Shown here piece by piece: positions 7,187 to 15,214 of a stretch of DNA of 64,000 nt. The stretch is from an uncultured Paracoccaceae bacterium (GTDB taxonomy: Bacteria; Pseudomonadota; Alphaproteobacteria; Rhodobacterales; Rhodobacteraceae). The number at the start of each line of letters is the position of its first letter. Positions within the stretch are counted from its first letter, which is position 1. Location of the stretch: positions 124,001 through 188,000 of the forward strand of contig CANMAI010000006.1 of assembly GCA_947495795.1 (NCBI GenBank), in the 5' to 3' direction. Both the position numbers and the translations under genes were made by a program. The notes below the pieces were generated by a model, which was not told the DNA's origin, did no database searches, and saw only the letters and a list, made by a program, of their open reading frames with translations.

Positions 7187-7426
7187 TCAGAGGGAGGTGG
7201 AGCGGGTATCCCGTTTGCAGAGCTTTGGCGGTCTGCCATCTGTTGAGAAGACCTCCTGATTGCATTTGGTGCAGACCCAGCGGGTGGATGATTCAGAGTT
7301 GCGGAAGCCTGTCGGGCGCCATTTACAGGGCTTCATGAGCGGAGCGATGGGGCCGGTGCCGCGGCGCTCCTGGCGGATGATTAGGATGACGGCAACGAGG
7401 ATGATGGCGACGATCAGGAGGGGCAT
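7187..7426 (-). CDS. Small membrane-anchored zinc-ribbon-like protein
   Basis: A 79-residue protein of unknown function. It begins with one hydrophobic helix (MPLLIVAIILVAVILII) followed by a basic segment, then a cysteine pattern: PCKW, WVCTKC and KLCKR, which resembles a zinc ribbon in the cytoplasm. The start at 7426 is chosen because the helix begins at this Met; the upstream extension is proline-rich and lacks support. It is transcribed divergently from trhO (start 7515), sharing an ~88-bp promoter region. The family is not recognised with certainty. Confidence 0.55.
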   Translation of the reverse strand: MPLLIVAIILVAVILIIRQERRGTGPIAPLMKPCKWRPTGFRNSESSTRWVCTKCNQEVFSTDGRPPKLCKRDTRSTSL

Positions 7427-7514
7427 GGGAAGGCTCGGGTTGTGGCTGTTGATGGGGGTTAAAATGCGGTCTGTCCCGCTTGGCAAGGGAATTTCTGCTT
7501 GGTAAGGGGGCGGC

Positions 7515-8414
7515 ATGTTTACTGTTGCTGCTCTTTATCATTTCACGCCGTTCGAGGACCCTGACGCCTTGCGCGCGCCTTTGCAGGCGCTTGCCGAGGC
7601 CGAGGGGGTTATGGGAACCGTTCTGATCGCCGGCGAGGGGATCAACGGGACGATTGCGGGGCCGCGCGCGGGGATTGATGCCGTACTCGCGCATATTCGC
7701 GGGTTGCCGGGCTGTGCGGCCCTGGAGTGCAAGGAGAGCTCGGCTGCCGAGATGCCCTTTCTGCGTATGAAGGTGCGGCTGAAAAAAGAGATTGTGACGA
7801 TGGGCCAGCCGGGGGTGGACCCGACTGCCTCCGTCGGGGCGTATGTGCAGCCTTCGGAGTGGAACGATCTGATTGCCGAGGATGACGTTGTGCTGATTGA
7901 TACGCGCAACGATTACGAGGTGGCGATTGGTACGTTTGACGGCGCGGTGGATCCCGAGACCGCCAGTTTTCGGGAGTTTCCGAAATGGTGGGCGGAGAAT
8001 GCCCCGCGTTTCGAGGGCAAGCGCGTGGCGATGTTCTGTACGGGCGGGATCCGGTGCGAGAAGGCTTCCAACTATCTGCTCGGGCAGGGGGTGGAGGATG
8101 TGTATCACCTCAAGGGGGGCATTCTGAAATACCTTGAGGATGTGCCGGAGGAAAAGAGTACGTGGAAGGGCGATTGCTTCGTGTTTGACAGTCGCGTTTC
8201 TGTGCGCCATGGGCTGGAAGAGGGGGATTACCATCTCTGCTATGCCTGCCGCCGCCCGATTACGGAGACGGATATGGAGCGGTCTTCCTATGAGAAGGGT
8301 GTGAGCTGCCACCAGTGCATCGGCGAGACGGATGAGGAGCGCCGCCACCGCTTTCGCGAGCGGCAAAAGCAGGTGGACCTGGCGACCCTGCGGGGCACGC
8401 GGCATATCGGGTGA
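7515..8414 (+). CDS. trhO: tRNA uridine(34) hydroxylase TrhO (rhodanese-domain protein)
   Basis: Oxygen-dependent tRNA hydroxylase (YceA family) that makes 5-hydroxyuridine at position 34 of tRNA, an early step to cmo5U. The 299 residues contain an N-terminal acylphosphatase-like domain (FTPFEDPDALR, EGINGTIAGP ~41-50) and a rhodanese domain (VLIDTRNDYEVAIGTF near 130-145) with the active-site loop MFCTGGIRCEKAS (Cys about residue 175). A C-terminal Cys pair region (CYACRRP, SCHQC) completes the usual YceA length. It stands alone, divergent from the zinc-ribbon gene. Confidence 0.92.
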   Translation: MFTVAALYHFTPFEDPDALRAPLQALAEAEGVMGTVLIAGEGINGTIAGPRAGIDAVLAHIRGLPGCAALECKESSAAEMPFLRMKVRLKKEIVTMGQPGVDPTASVGAYVQPSEWNDLIAEDDVVLIDTRNDYEVAIGTFDGAVDPETASFREFPKWWAENAPRFEGKRVAMFCTGGIRCEKASNYLLGQGVEDVYHLKGGILKYLEDVPEEKSTWKGDCFVFDSRVSVRHGLEEGDYHLCYACRRPITETDMERSSYEKGVSCHQCIGETDEERRHRFRERQKQVDLATLRGTRHIG

Positions 8415-8514
8415 CACCGGGCCTGCTCAGGTTTGATCTTTGTCAATCTGTGGTGGGCAGCATTTGCTACCTCTGATGTGGGCTGTTGAAGAGCCGCTAC
8501 CCAGAGGAAAAAAC

Positions 8515-8685
8515 ATGAGCAGAATGGTAATGGGCGTGATCTTGATGGCGGGTGTTGTGATTGTGCCTGCCTGCACCCAGATCGGCGACGCTGGCGCATC
8601 CCAGGAGCCGCTGAAATGCGAAGAGGGGACGGAGAAGGTGAGCCAGACATTGACGGCTGTGCCGGGCAATTGTGGTGTTGGGTGA
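8515..8685 (+). CDS. Small predicted lipoprotein
   Basis: A 56-residue peptide with an AGAGGAAA ribosome site just upstream (8501-8510). It starts MSRMVMGVILMAGVVIVPAC; the VPAC at residues 17-20 looks like a lipobox, so the mature part would be a 37-residue outer-membrane or periplasmic lipoprotein with two further Cys (LKCEEG and GNCGVG), possibly a disulfide. No homologue recognised. Support rests on the signal, ribosome site and stop-free short frame, so the call is moderate. It lies between trhO and the glutaryl-CoA dehydrogenase gene. Confidence 0.5.
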   Translation: MSRMVMGVILMAGVVIVPACTQIGDAGASQEPLKCEEGTEKVSQTLTAVPGNCGVG

Positions 8686-8880
8686 GGCGGTTTGCAGAAC
8701 CCCTGAACGGACGGACTTTCCAAGCCAGAAGGGGCAACCCCCGCTTTTTCAGGGGCTTGCCGATCCGAGCCCTTTGGCGGCGTAGGGCGTCTGGCAAACA
8801 GGCGCGGTAGTCGCGTCTGAGTTGAAAGATGTGACGCAGCGTCCGCAGCGGCTTGGCAACGCTGTCTTTGGAGGCATATA

Positions 8881-8899
8881 TTGGGGTATCATTCCCCAA
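8881..8899 (+). promoter_or_regulatory. Palindrome upstream of glutaryl-CoA dehydrogenase
   Basis: TTGGGG and CCCCAA arms are separated by 7 bp (8881-8886 and 8894-8899), ending 17 bp before the gcdH start codon. Its position overlaps the expected promoter or leader, so it could be an operator for a dimeric regulator or a small RNA hairpin. No regulator gene is adjacent, so this is positional inference only. Confidence 0.35.
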
Positions 8900-8916
8900 C
8901 TCAAGGATCCTCTCCG

Positions 8917-10113
8917 ATGAAAGACACCGCTGCACCCGCCGGGTTTGACTGGGCTGATCCTTTGCGGCTGGAGGATCAGCTGACCGAAGATGAGCGGATG
9001 GTGCAGGAGAGCGCGCGCCGGTTTGCCGAGGACGTGCTGGCGCCGAAGGTGATTGCGGCCTACCGCGATGAGGTGGTGGATGCAGGTATCTTCCGGGAAA
9101 TGGGGGATATGGGGCTTCTGGGCACCACCGTTCCGGAGGAGTATGGCGGGCTGGGCGCGGGCTACGTGACGTATGGCCTTGTGGCGCGGGAGATCGAGCG
9201 GGTGGACAGTGGCTATCGCTCCATGATGTCCGTGCAGTCGAGCCTCGTGATGTATCCCATTCATGCGTATGGCTCTGAAGAGCAGCGGCAGAAATATCTG
9301 CCCGGGCTGGCGGCGGGAACGCTGATCGGATGTTTCGGGCTGACCGAACCGGATGCGGGTTCGGACCCTGCGGGGATGAAGACGCGGGCTGTGAAGACGG
9401 ATACGGGCTACCGGATTTCAGGAGCCAAGATGTGGATCTCCAACTCTCCGATTGCGGATGTTTTCGTTGTCTGGGCGAAATCCGATGCGCATGGTGGAAA
9501 GATCCGTGGCTTCGTGCTGGAAAAGGGGATGGAAGGGCTTTCCGCGCCGAAGATTGGCGGTAAGCTTTCGCTGCGTGCCTCTGTGACCGGTGAGATCGTG
9601 ATGGACAATGTGGAGGTGGGCGAAGACGCGCTTTTGCCCAATGTGGAGGGGCTGAAGGGGCCGTTCGGCTGCCTCAACCGTGCGCGCTACGGGATTTCGT
9701 GGGGTGTGATGGGGGCGGCCGAGTTCTGCTGGCATGCGGCGCGGCAGTACGGGTTGGACCGGGTGCAGTTCGGGCGGCCTTTGGCGCAGACGCAGCTGTT
9801 CCAGAAGAAGCTGGCGGATATGCAGACGGAAATAGCCCTCGGGCTTCAGGGCAGCCTGCGGCTTGGCCGGCTTTTCGAGGCGGGCGAGATGGCGCCGGAC
9901 ATGATCAGCCTGATGAAGCGCAACAATTGCGGCAAGGCGCTGGAGATCTCGCGGGCGGCGCGGGATATGCATGGCGGCAACGGTATTCAGGAGGATTACC
10001 AGATCATGCGGCATATGGTGAACCTTGAGACGGTGAACACCTATGAGGGCACGCATGATGTGCATGCGCTGATATTGGGGCGCGCGCAGACGGGGCTTCA
10101 GGCGTTTTTCTGA
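8917..10113 (+). CDS. gcdH: Glutaryl-CoA dehydrogenase
   Basis: FAD acyl-CoA dehydrogenase that oxidises and decarboxylates glutaryl-CoA to crotonyl-CoA in lysine/tryptophan degradation, in the cytoplasm. The 398 residues contain [17 protein letters not shown] (typical GCDH N-terminus), [19 protein letters not shown] with the substrate-binding Arg, [17 protein letters not shown] (FAD contact, ~140-156), and [17 protein letters not shown] with the catalytic Glu near residue 376. The ATG at 8917 has an AAGGATC ribosome site at 8903-8909. It stands alone, followed by a repeat element and the nitrile hydratase genes. A close acyl-CoA dehydrogenase relative is possible, but the motifs favour GCDH. 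Confidence 0.92.
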   Translation: MKDTAAPAGFDWADPLRLEDQLTEDERMVQESARRFAEDVLAPKVIAAYRDEVVDAGIFREMGDMGLLGTTVPEEYGGLGAGYVTYGLVAREIERVDSGYRSMMSVQSSLVMYPIHAYGSEEQRQKYLPGLAAGTLIGCFGLTEPDAGSDPAGMKTRAVKTDTGYRISGAKMWISNSPIADVFVVWAKSDAHGGKIRGFVLEKGMEGLSAPKIGGKLSLRASVTGEIVMDNVEVGEDALLPNVEGLKGPFGCLNRARYGISWGVMGAAEFCWHAARQYGLDRVQFGRPLAQTQLFQKKLADMQTEIALGLQGSLRLGRLFEAGEMAPDMISLMKRNNCGKALEISRAARDMHGGNGIQEDYQIMRHMVNLETVNTYEGTHDVHALILGRAQTGLQAFF

Positions 10114-10139
10114 CATGCGTGCGCGGGGCGGCCTTTGGG

Positions 10140-10178
10140 ATGCCTGCGGCGCGGATATTTGAAGACATAAGATGGGGG
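10140..10178 (+). repeat. 3'-end dispersed repeat, divergent copy (copy 1)
   Basis: ATGCCTGCGGC followed by GGATATTTGAAGA and AAGATGGGG, starting 27 bp after the gcdH stop on the same strand. It resembles the element after cobH, cobM and cobQ (copies at 15062, 20166 and 35516) but with an altered middle. It contains the same GCC-NNN-GGC mini-hairpin at its start. Confidence 0.5.
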
Positions 10179-10238
10179 GGTGGAGCCTGCCATCTGACGT
10201 TTTTGCCGGGATGGGTGCGTGGAACTGGAGATGGCTTG

Positions 10239-10835
10239 ATGCCGCATGATCATCATGATGATACCGAGGAGATGGTGGCGCGGGTGCGGGCCCTGGAGAC
10301 CGTGCTGGTGGAGAAGGGTCTGGTGGATCCGGCGGCTGTGGATGCGATTATCGAGACCTATTCGGAGAAGGTGGGACCCAAGAACGGTGCCGCCGTGGTG
10401 GCCCGGGCTTGGGTGGATGCGGAGTTTGCGGACTGGCTGGCGCGGGATGCGACAGCGGCCATTCATTCGCTGGGGTTTACCGGGCGGCAGGGTGAGCACA
10501 TGCAGGCGGTGTTCAACACGGCCGGTCGGCATAACGTGGTCGTCTGTACTTTGTGCTCCTGCTACCCTTGGGCCACTTTGGGGTTGCCCCCGGTATGGTA
10601 CAAGGCGCCGCCTTATCGGAGCCGCGTGGTGATAGAGCCGCGGGCCGTGCTGGCGGAATTTGGCACGGTGGTGCCGGAGGATATCGAGATCCGGGTATGG
10701 GATTCGACGGCTGAGCTGCGATATCTGGTGATCCCGGAGCGGCCTGTCGGGACCGAAGGGCTTGCGGAGGCTGAATTGGCCGCACTGGTGACGCGCGACA
10801 GCATGATTGGTGTGGTGCGGGAGCTGAGCGTTTGA
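10239..10835 (+). CDS. nthA: Nitrile hydratase alpha subunit, cobalt type
   Basis: Catalytic subunit of nitrile hydratase, which hydrates nitriles to amides. The 198 residues begin [20 protein letters not shown]. The metal claw is [10 protein letters not shown] with C103, C106 and C108; Thr between the first Cys and Leu is the cobalt-type signature (iron enzymes have Ser). After it, [22 protein letters not shown] is the usual subunit-interface strand. The start at 10239 gives the family's usual N-terminus; a longer reading from 10119 runs back through the repeat. The beta subunit follows with a 4-bp overlap. Confidence 0.93.
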   Translation: MPHDHHDDTEEMVARVRALETVLVEKGLVDPAAVDAIIETYSEKVGPKNGAAVVARAWVDAEFADWLARDATAAIHSLGFTGRQGEHMQAVFNTAGRHNVVVCTLCSCYPWATLGLPPVWYKAPPYRSRVVIEPRAVLAEFGTVVPEDIEIRVWDSTAELRYLVIPERPVGTEGLAEAELAALVTRDSMIGVVRELSV

Positions 10836-11491
10836 ACGGGCCGCAGGATCTCGGCGGGCAGATGGGCTTTGGGCCTGTGGCTCCGGAACCGGATGAGCCT
10901 TTGTTTCATGCTGAATGGGAGCCGCGGGTGTTGGGGCTGACTTTGGCGTGTGGCGCTTTGGGCCATTGGGGCATTGATGAGAGCCGCCATGCACGCGAGA
11001 GCATTCCGCCTGCGGACTACCTTTCGTTCTCCTATTACCGGATCTGGTTTACGGCGCTCTGTGCCCTTTTGGAGCGGCATGGCGAGGTCTCTGCCGAGGA
11101 GCTTCTGGCGGGTGAGGCTTTGGGTCCCCCCCGGAGGGCTGAGCGGTGCCTTGCTGCTGAGCGTGTGCCGGGGGTGCTTTCTGCGGGTGGGCCAACGGAG
11201 CGGGCGGTTGCTGCGCCCGCTGCCTTTGGCGTGGGGGATATGGTTCGGGCCAGGGTGATGCACCCCGCCACGCATACGCGGCTGCCGCGCTATGTGCGAG
11301 GCTGTGTGGGGCGGATCGAGGCGGTGCATGGAGGGCATGTGTTTCCCGATGCCTCCGCCCATGGTTTGGGTGAGGCGCCGGAATGGCTTTACACCGTCGC
11401 CTTTGATGGCACGGCACTTTGGGGGGCGGATGCGGAGCCCGGGCTTTCGGTGACGGTAGATGCCTGGGAGCCCTATCTTGAGCGCGTCTGA
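10832..11491 (+). CDS. nthB: Nitrile hydratase beta subunit (TTG start)
   Basis: Second subunit of the heterodimeric nitrile hydratase. The 219 residues begin [16 protein letters not shown], the diagnostic beta N-terminus, read from a TTG codon at 10832-10834 that overlaps the alpha stop; no ATG exists at this place, so the rare start is firmly implied. The C-terminal SH3-like domain follows from ~130: [33 protein letters not shown] and LYTVAFDG. The order alpha-beta-accessory is normal for cobalt-type clusters. The low-efficiency TTG may tune the subunit ratio. Confidence 0.92.
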   Translation: MNGPQDLGGQMGFGPVAPEPDEPLFHAEWEPRVLGLTLACGALGHWGIDESRHARESIPPADYLSFSYYRIWFTALCALLERHGEVSAEELLAGEALGPPRRAERCLAAERVPGVLSAGGPTERAVAAPAAFGVGDMVRARVMHPATHTRLPRYVRGCVGRIEAVHGGHVFPDASAHGLGEAPEWLYTVAFDGTALWGADAEPGLSVTVDAWEPYLERV

Positions 11492-11492
11492 T

Positions 11493-11846
11493 ATGCCTGC
11501 CTCTGCCGAACACCCTTTTGAACAGCCTTGGCAGGCGCAGCTTTTTGCGCTGACAGTGGCGCTGAATGAAGCGGGGCATTTTGGTTGGCCGGATTGGGCG
11601 GAGCGGTTTTCCGAGCGGCGGGCAGAGGCGCTGCGCGCGGATGCCTCGGATTACTTTGATCATTGGTTGGATGTATTTGAAGGCTATCTCGGCGAGCTTG
11701 GCCTAGCCGAGGAGGCGGAACTTGCAGAGATGACGGCCGCATGGCGGCGTGCGGCGGATGCAACACCGCATGGGGTGGTGCTTTCGCTGGAGAATGACCC
11801 GCTGCATTCAATTTCAGCGGATCATAGCGGTTCGGTTCAAACCTGA
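11493..11846 (+). CDS. Nitrile hydratase accessory protein (activator / cobalt-loading chaperone type)
   Basis: A 117-residue protein homologous to the N-terminal helical part of the beta subunit: HPFEQPWQAQLFALTVALNEAGHF parallels [20 protein letters not shown] in NthB. Such small proteins (P14K/NhlE type) bind the alpha subunit and deliver cobalt by subunit swapping. It starts one base after the beta stop at 11493; an in-frame TTG 15 bp upstream would give an overlapping start and is an alternative. The C-terminus is acidic. Last gene of the nitrile hydratase operon. Confidence 0.82.
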   Translation: MPASAEHPFEQPWQAQLFALTVALNEAGHFGWPDWAERFSERRAEALRADASDYFDHWLDVFEGYLGELGLAEEAELAEMTAAWRRAADATPHGVVLSLENDPLHSISADHSGSVQT

Positions 11847-12177
11847 GGTGTCTTTCCTTGGACGTCGAACGCGCATGGATACTTCACTTTTCGGATTAAC
11901 CCGACCGCTCCGGGGCAATCGAACAGTATCGTGCGGATTTTCGGAAGTTCGCCGTAACATCGCCCTGCACCATTCTTTGAGTGGCGATCCTGATCGGCGG
12001 GCATTTGCGCTTGCCCGCTCTCTGGTTGGCTGGTACTCCGACTTCAAGACGAGGCCAGTTGGCGGAGCGGACCATCGGGCGCATTGACCCAATCAGGGGA
12101 TGCAAACGGTGATCGTCGGGTAGGGTGCGGATGCGCCCTCATTCCTCCTTGGCGGGATTCTGACGCGGGAGGATTTT
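11847..12177 (+). other. 331-bp stretch with no recognisable gene
   Basis: I see no convincing coding sequence on either strand. It holds the promoter region for the cobalamin block and a 20-bp sequence (12084-12103) that is repeated exactly inside the cobalamin riboswitch at 24542-24561. The B12 box and other riboswitch core motifs are absent here, so it is not a second complete riboswitch. The final bases contain a good ribosome site (GGGAGG) for the gene at 12178. Confidence 0.5.
12084..12103 (+). repeat. 20-bp exact repeat, copy 1 (shared with riboswitch at 24542)
   Basis: TTGACCCAATCAGGGGATGC occurs here and again at 24542-24561 in the same orientation. The second copy is an integral part of the cobalamin riboswitch; this copy lacks the neighbouring core motifs. 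It may be a riboswitch relic upstream of the first cobalamin operon. Confidence 0.75.
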
Positions 12178-12405
12178 ATGACGAGATTGCTGGTTTTGGG
12201 TGTGCTGTGCGCGGGCTTGGTGCCGGGTATGGCCGTGGCGCATGTGGGCCATTTGGGCGAGGTTGCCGGGCATTCGCATTGGATCGCACTTGGGGCCATC
12301 GGGCTGGCGGGGGCGATTGCGGTTTGGGCAGGGCTGAAGGGCAAGGCTTCCCCTGAGGAAGAGGCACCGGACGAGGAAGACCAGCCCGACGGTGCGGAGG
12401 CATGA
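12178..12405 (+). CDS. Small His-containing membrane protein upstream of cbiX (DUF6732-like)
   Basis: A 75-residue protein with a signal or TM segment (MTRLLVLGVLCAGLVPGMAV), a His-rich loop AHVGHLGEVAGHSHW (residues ~22-36), a second hydrophobic helix and an acidic tail (SPEEEAPDEEDQPDGAEA). It resembles small proteins that precede cbiX in Rhodobacteraceae. The His residues on the periplasmic side could bind Co2+ or Ni2+, matching the chelatase downstream, but no function is established. Its stop overlaps the cbiX start by 4 bp. GGGAGG ribosome site at 12167-12172. Confidence 0.75.
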   Translation: MTRLLVLGVLCAGLVPGMAVAHVGHLGEVAGHSHWIALGAIGLAGAIAVWAGLKGKASPEEEAPDEEDQPDGAEA

Positions 12406-13505
12406 GCAAGATCGGGGTGATGATCTGCGGGCATGGCTCCCGCTCTCAGGCGGCGGTGGACGAGTTCTCTGTGCTGGCCGAGAAATTGCCTGCCCTGGTG
12501 CCGGACTGGCCGGTGGAATACGGATATCTGGAGTTTGCCAATCCGGTGATCCGGGTGGGGCTGGATAAGCTGCGGGAGCAGGGGTGCGACCATATTCTTG
12601 CCGTTCCCGGGATGCTGTTTGCGGCGATGCACGCCAAGAACGATATCCCGACGGTGCTGAACACCTATGCTGCCGAGCATGGCGTGAAGGTGCAGTATGG
12701 GCGGGAGCTTGGGGTGGACCCCAAAATGATCCGCGCGGCTTCCGAGCGGATTGAGGAGGCTCTGGCGTCAGCGGACGCCGAAGGCGGGCAGGTGCACCGG
12801 CATGAGACCTGCCTTGTGGTGATCGGGCGGGGAGCCTCCGACCCGGACGCCAATTCCAACGTTTCCAAGATTGCGCGGATGCTTTGGGAAGGAATGGGGT
12901 TTGGCTGGGCCGAGGTTGGCTATTCCGGCGTGACATTTCCACTGGTGGAGCCGTGCCTGGAGCATGTGGCAAAGCTTGGGTACAAGCGCGTGGTAGTATT
13001 CCCGTATTTCCTGTTCACGGGCATTCTGATTGATCGGATTTATGGCTTCACCGATCAGGTGGCGGCGGCGCATCCGGATATTTCTTTCGTGAAGGCCGGA
13101 TATCTGAACGACCATCCGCAGGTTCTGGCCACCTTTGCCGAGCGTGTGACAGAGATCCTCGAAGGGCAGAACGCTATGAACTGCGCGATGTGCAAATATC
13201 GCGCACAGGTGTTGGGGTTCGAGGCCGAGGTTGGCAGCCCGCAAGAGAGCCATCATCATCATGTGGAGGGGCAGGGGGCGAGTGCGCCCGGCTCTAACGT
13301 GGAGGATTGCGCCTTGTGTGATACGTTCTGCACCGGGGCGTGTAGGCTGGATATGGGGCACCACCACCATGATCACGGGCACGATCACGGAGTTGGGCAC
13401 GGTGATGGACATCACCATCATCACGATCATGCGCATCCGGAATACCCGCATGCGGATCATCCGCACGGGCCGGAAAGCGTGCGCAAGCATATGAAGCCAA
13501 GCTGA
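12402..13505 (+). CDS. cbiX: Sirohydrochlorin cobaltochelatase CbiX, long form with Fe-S motif and His-rich tail
   Basis: Inserts Co2+ into sirohydrochlorin, the first committed step of the early-cobalt cobalamin route. The 367 residues hold two CbiX/CbiK half-domains (MICGHGSRS with H11; LVVIGRGASDPDANSN near 145) and FLFTGILIDRIYG. A C-terminal MNCAMCKYR motif (Cys about 261 and 264) and further Cys (EDCALCDTFC) can hold an iron-sulfur cluster as in long CbiX proteins. From ~280 on the chain is packed with His/Asp clusters, a metal-storing tail. GenBank annotators may call it CbiX or sirohydrochlorin chelatase. Confidence 0.93.
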   Translation: MSKIGVMICGHGSRSQAAVDEFSVLAEKLPALVPDWPVEYGYLEFANPVIRVGLDKLREQGCDHILAVPGMLFAAMHAKNDIPTVLNTYAAEHGVKVQYGRELGVDPKMIRAASERIEEALASADAEGGQVHRHETCLVVIGRGASDPDANSNVSKIARMLWEGMGFGWAEVGYSGVTFPLVEPCLEHVAKLGYKRVVVFPYFLFTGILIDRIYGFTDQVAAAHPDISFVKAGYLNDHPQVLATFAERVTEILEGQNAMNCAMCKYRAQVLGFEAEVGSPQESHHHHVEGQGASAPGSNVEDCALCDTFCTGACRLDMGHHHHDHGHDHGVGHGDGHHHHHDHAHPEYPHADHPHGPESVRKHMKPS

Positions 13506-13552
13506 TGCGCAGCCCGGAATCTTCAAATCCGTTCCTCAGGGCGTTACGCTAG

Positions 13553-15055
13553 GTGCCGCTTTTCGACGGCTATATGGCGGTTGACTGGTCGGCCAATGGT
13601 GTGCCGAAGCGGGGTGCGGACAGTATCTGGATCGCATGCACCGGCTGGGGCGGCGCGGATGTGCTGGAGAACCCGGCGACGCGGGCGGAGGCTGTGGTGC
13701 GGATCGAGGAAATCCTGAGGGCAGCGGAAGCTGCAGGTCTGCGGCTGTTGTGCGGCTTCGATTTTCCTTTTGGGTATCCTGAAGGTACGGCCAAGGCTTT
13801 GACGGGCGGTGGCTGGCAGGCGCTTTGGGCCCTGATTGCGGCGCGGATTGCCGACGGGCCAGATAATACGAACAACCGGTTTGATGTGGGCGCGGAGCTG
13901 AACGCCCTTTTTCCCGGAGATGGCCCTTTTTGGGGCAATGGCTTGAAACGTGAGGTAGCGGGCTTGCCGCGCAAGAAGCCCCTTGGCTGGGGCGAAGCCC
14001 TGCCGCCCAATCATCGGTTTGCGGAGCATAGGGTGAAGACTGCGCAGGAGGTGTGGAAGCTGAGCGGGGCGGGCTCTGTTGGCGGGCAGGCGCTGATGGG
14101 GATTGCGGCGCTGGAACGGCTGCGCCACCGGGTGCCGGTGGAGATCTGGCCGTTCGAGACGCTGGGTAAAGGGCAGCGGCATGTGTTGGCCGAGATCTAC
14201 CCTTCACTGGTGGAGCCCGACCCTTCGCAGGAGGTGAAGGATGCGGGGCAGGTATTGGCTGTTGTGACAGCATTTGAGCTCTTGGACCGGGCGGATGCCT
14301 TGGCGCAGCATCTTGCGGCTCCGCACGAGATGCCTGTTGCTGTGAGGCGTGAAGAGGCTTGTATTCTTGGGCAGGATGCGGGGGCCGTGTTTCGGGACGC
14401 TGCGAAGAGGCATGAAAAGATATCTTATATAAGGGACCCCAGGGCGATTTATGCCAGGAGCTTTGCGACTGTGCGGGCAGAGGCGGATTTGACCCGGTTT
14501 CCCGCAGATATTGCGGAGGTTGCCATTCGGCTGATCCACGCGTGTGGAATGGTGGATCTGGCGGATGATCTGGCATTCTCACCCGATGCTGCGGCCAGAG
14601 GACGGGCCGCGCTGACGGGGGGTGCATCGGTGCTGTGTGATTGCGAGATGGTGGCAGCCGGTGTTATCCGGCGGGGTTTGCCAAGCGGTGTTGATGTGCG
14701 GGTGACGCTGAATGATGCCTCGGTTCCGGGGCTTGCGGCGGAACTGGGAACGACGCGTTCGGCGGCGGCCGTGACGCTTTGGGAGCCCTGGCTGGAAGGA
14801 GCCGTTGTGGCGATTGGCAATGCGCCTACGGCTTTGTTTCAGCTTTTGGAGATGATCGCGGCGGGTGGGCCGAAGCCTGCGCTTATCCTCGGTTTTCCTG
14901 TTGGATTTGTGGGGGCTGCGGAGAGTAAGGCGGCTTTGGAGGCTGCGGCTCCGGTACCGTATCTGGCGCTGCGGGGACGGCGGGGCGGCTCCGCATTGGC
15001 TTCGGCGGCGGTGAATGGTTTGGCCTTGGGGCTGGCCGGGGATGGAACGCGATGA
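13553..15055 (+). CDS. cobH: Fusion: DUF429/RNase H-like domain + precorrin-8X methylmutase CobH
   Basis: A 500-residue two-domain protein read from a GTG at 13553. Residues ~290-500 are a complete CobH/CbiC: YIRDPRAIYARSFATVRAEADL, IHACGM with the catalytic His about 329, DCEMVAAGV, and AIGNAPTALFQLLE; it moves the C11 methyl to C12 to form hydrogenobyrinate. Residues 1-~270 start MPLFDGYMAVDWSANGVPKR, with GFDFPFGYP, NNRFDVGAELN and IWPFETL, the pattern of an RNase H-like domain often labelled molybdopterin-guanine-dinucleotide related; its role is unknown. The N-domain is full-length and in frame, so this is a real fusion. Confidence 0.88.
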   Translation: MPLFDGYMAVDWSANGVPKRGADSIWIACTGWGGADVLENPATRAEAVVRIEEILRAAEAAGLRLLCGFDFPFGYPEGTAKALTGGGWQALWALIAARIADGPDNTNNRFDVGAELNALFPGDGPFWGNGLKREVAGLPRKKPLGWGEALPPNHRFAEHRVKTAQEVWKLSGAGSVGGQALMGIAALERLRHRVPVEIWPFETLGKGQRHVLAEIYPSLVEPDPSQEVKDAGQVLAVVTAFELLDRADALAQHLAAPHEMPVAVRREEACILGQDAGAVFRDAAKRHEKISYIRDPRAIYARSFATVRAEADLTRFPADIAEVAIRLIHACGMVDLADDLAFSPDAAARGRAALTGGASVLCDCEMVAAGVIRRGLPSGVDVRVTLNDASVPGLAAELGTTRSAAAVTLWEPWLEGAVVAIGNAPTALFQLLEMIAAGGPKPALILGFPVGFVGAAESKAALEAAAPVPYLALRGRRGGSALASAAVNGLALGLAGDGTR

Positions 15056-15061
15056 GGTATC

Positions 15062-15125
15062 ATGCTTCCGGCCAAGGCGTTTTGCTTCGCAAAACCTTTT
15101 TGGATATTTGGGGAAAGATGAAGGG
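15062..15125 (+). repeat. 3'-end dispersed repeat with embedded terminator (copy 2)
   Basis: Begins 7 bp after the cobH stop. ATGCTTCCGGC (15062-15072) and GGATATTTGGGGAAAGATGA (15102-15121, then AGGG) are the two halves of the dispersed motif. In this copy an intrinsic terminator hairpin sits between them. Same orientation as the preceding gene, as in the other copies. Confidence 0.7.
15074..15101 (+). terminator. Intrinsic terminator after cobH
   Basis: GTTTTGC (15079-15085), a TTC loop, GCAAAAC (15089-15095), extended by GG/CC across a bulged C, then a T-run at 15097-15101. It closes the 12178-15055 operon, implying a separate promoter for cobL. Confidence 0.75.
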
Positions 15126-15214
15126 TAGATGCTTTGGCTCGTCTGGCAATGCTTTTGGCAGAGGTGTCTGCATGAAGAGGCGGGCGCTGTGTTTCCGTTC
15201 CGGAGGAGGGTTTG

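Noticed and set aside
8713-8760. Possible hairpin GGGGCAACCCC...GGGGCTTGCC after the small lipoprotein gene
   Set aside because: Imperfect stem with no T-run and no clear gene-end relation; too weak to list as a terminator.
10119-10238. Extended start of nitrile hydratase alpha at 10119
   Set aside because: The added 40 residues read through the dispersed repeat; the family N-terminus starts at 10239.
11814-12092. A minus-strand frame of 92 codons in the 331-bp gap
   Set aside because: Composition is Arg/Ser-rich shadow-like, no ribosome site, no recognisable domain.
12084-12177. A second cobalamin riboswitch before the cbiX operon
   Set aside because: Only the 20-bp repeat is present; the B12 box, GCGACTG and GGGAAG core elements are absent.
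13231-13494. Met/Ile/Thr-rich frames over the His-rich parts of cbiX and cobW
   Set aside because: They are shifted readings of CAT/CAC-rich codons in the true genes.
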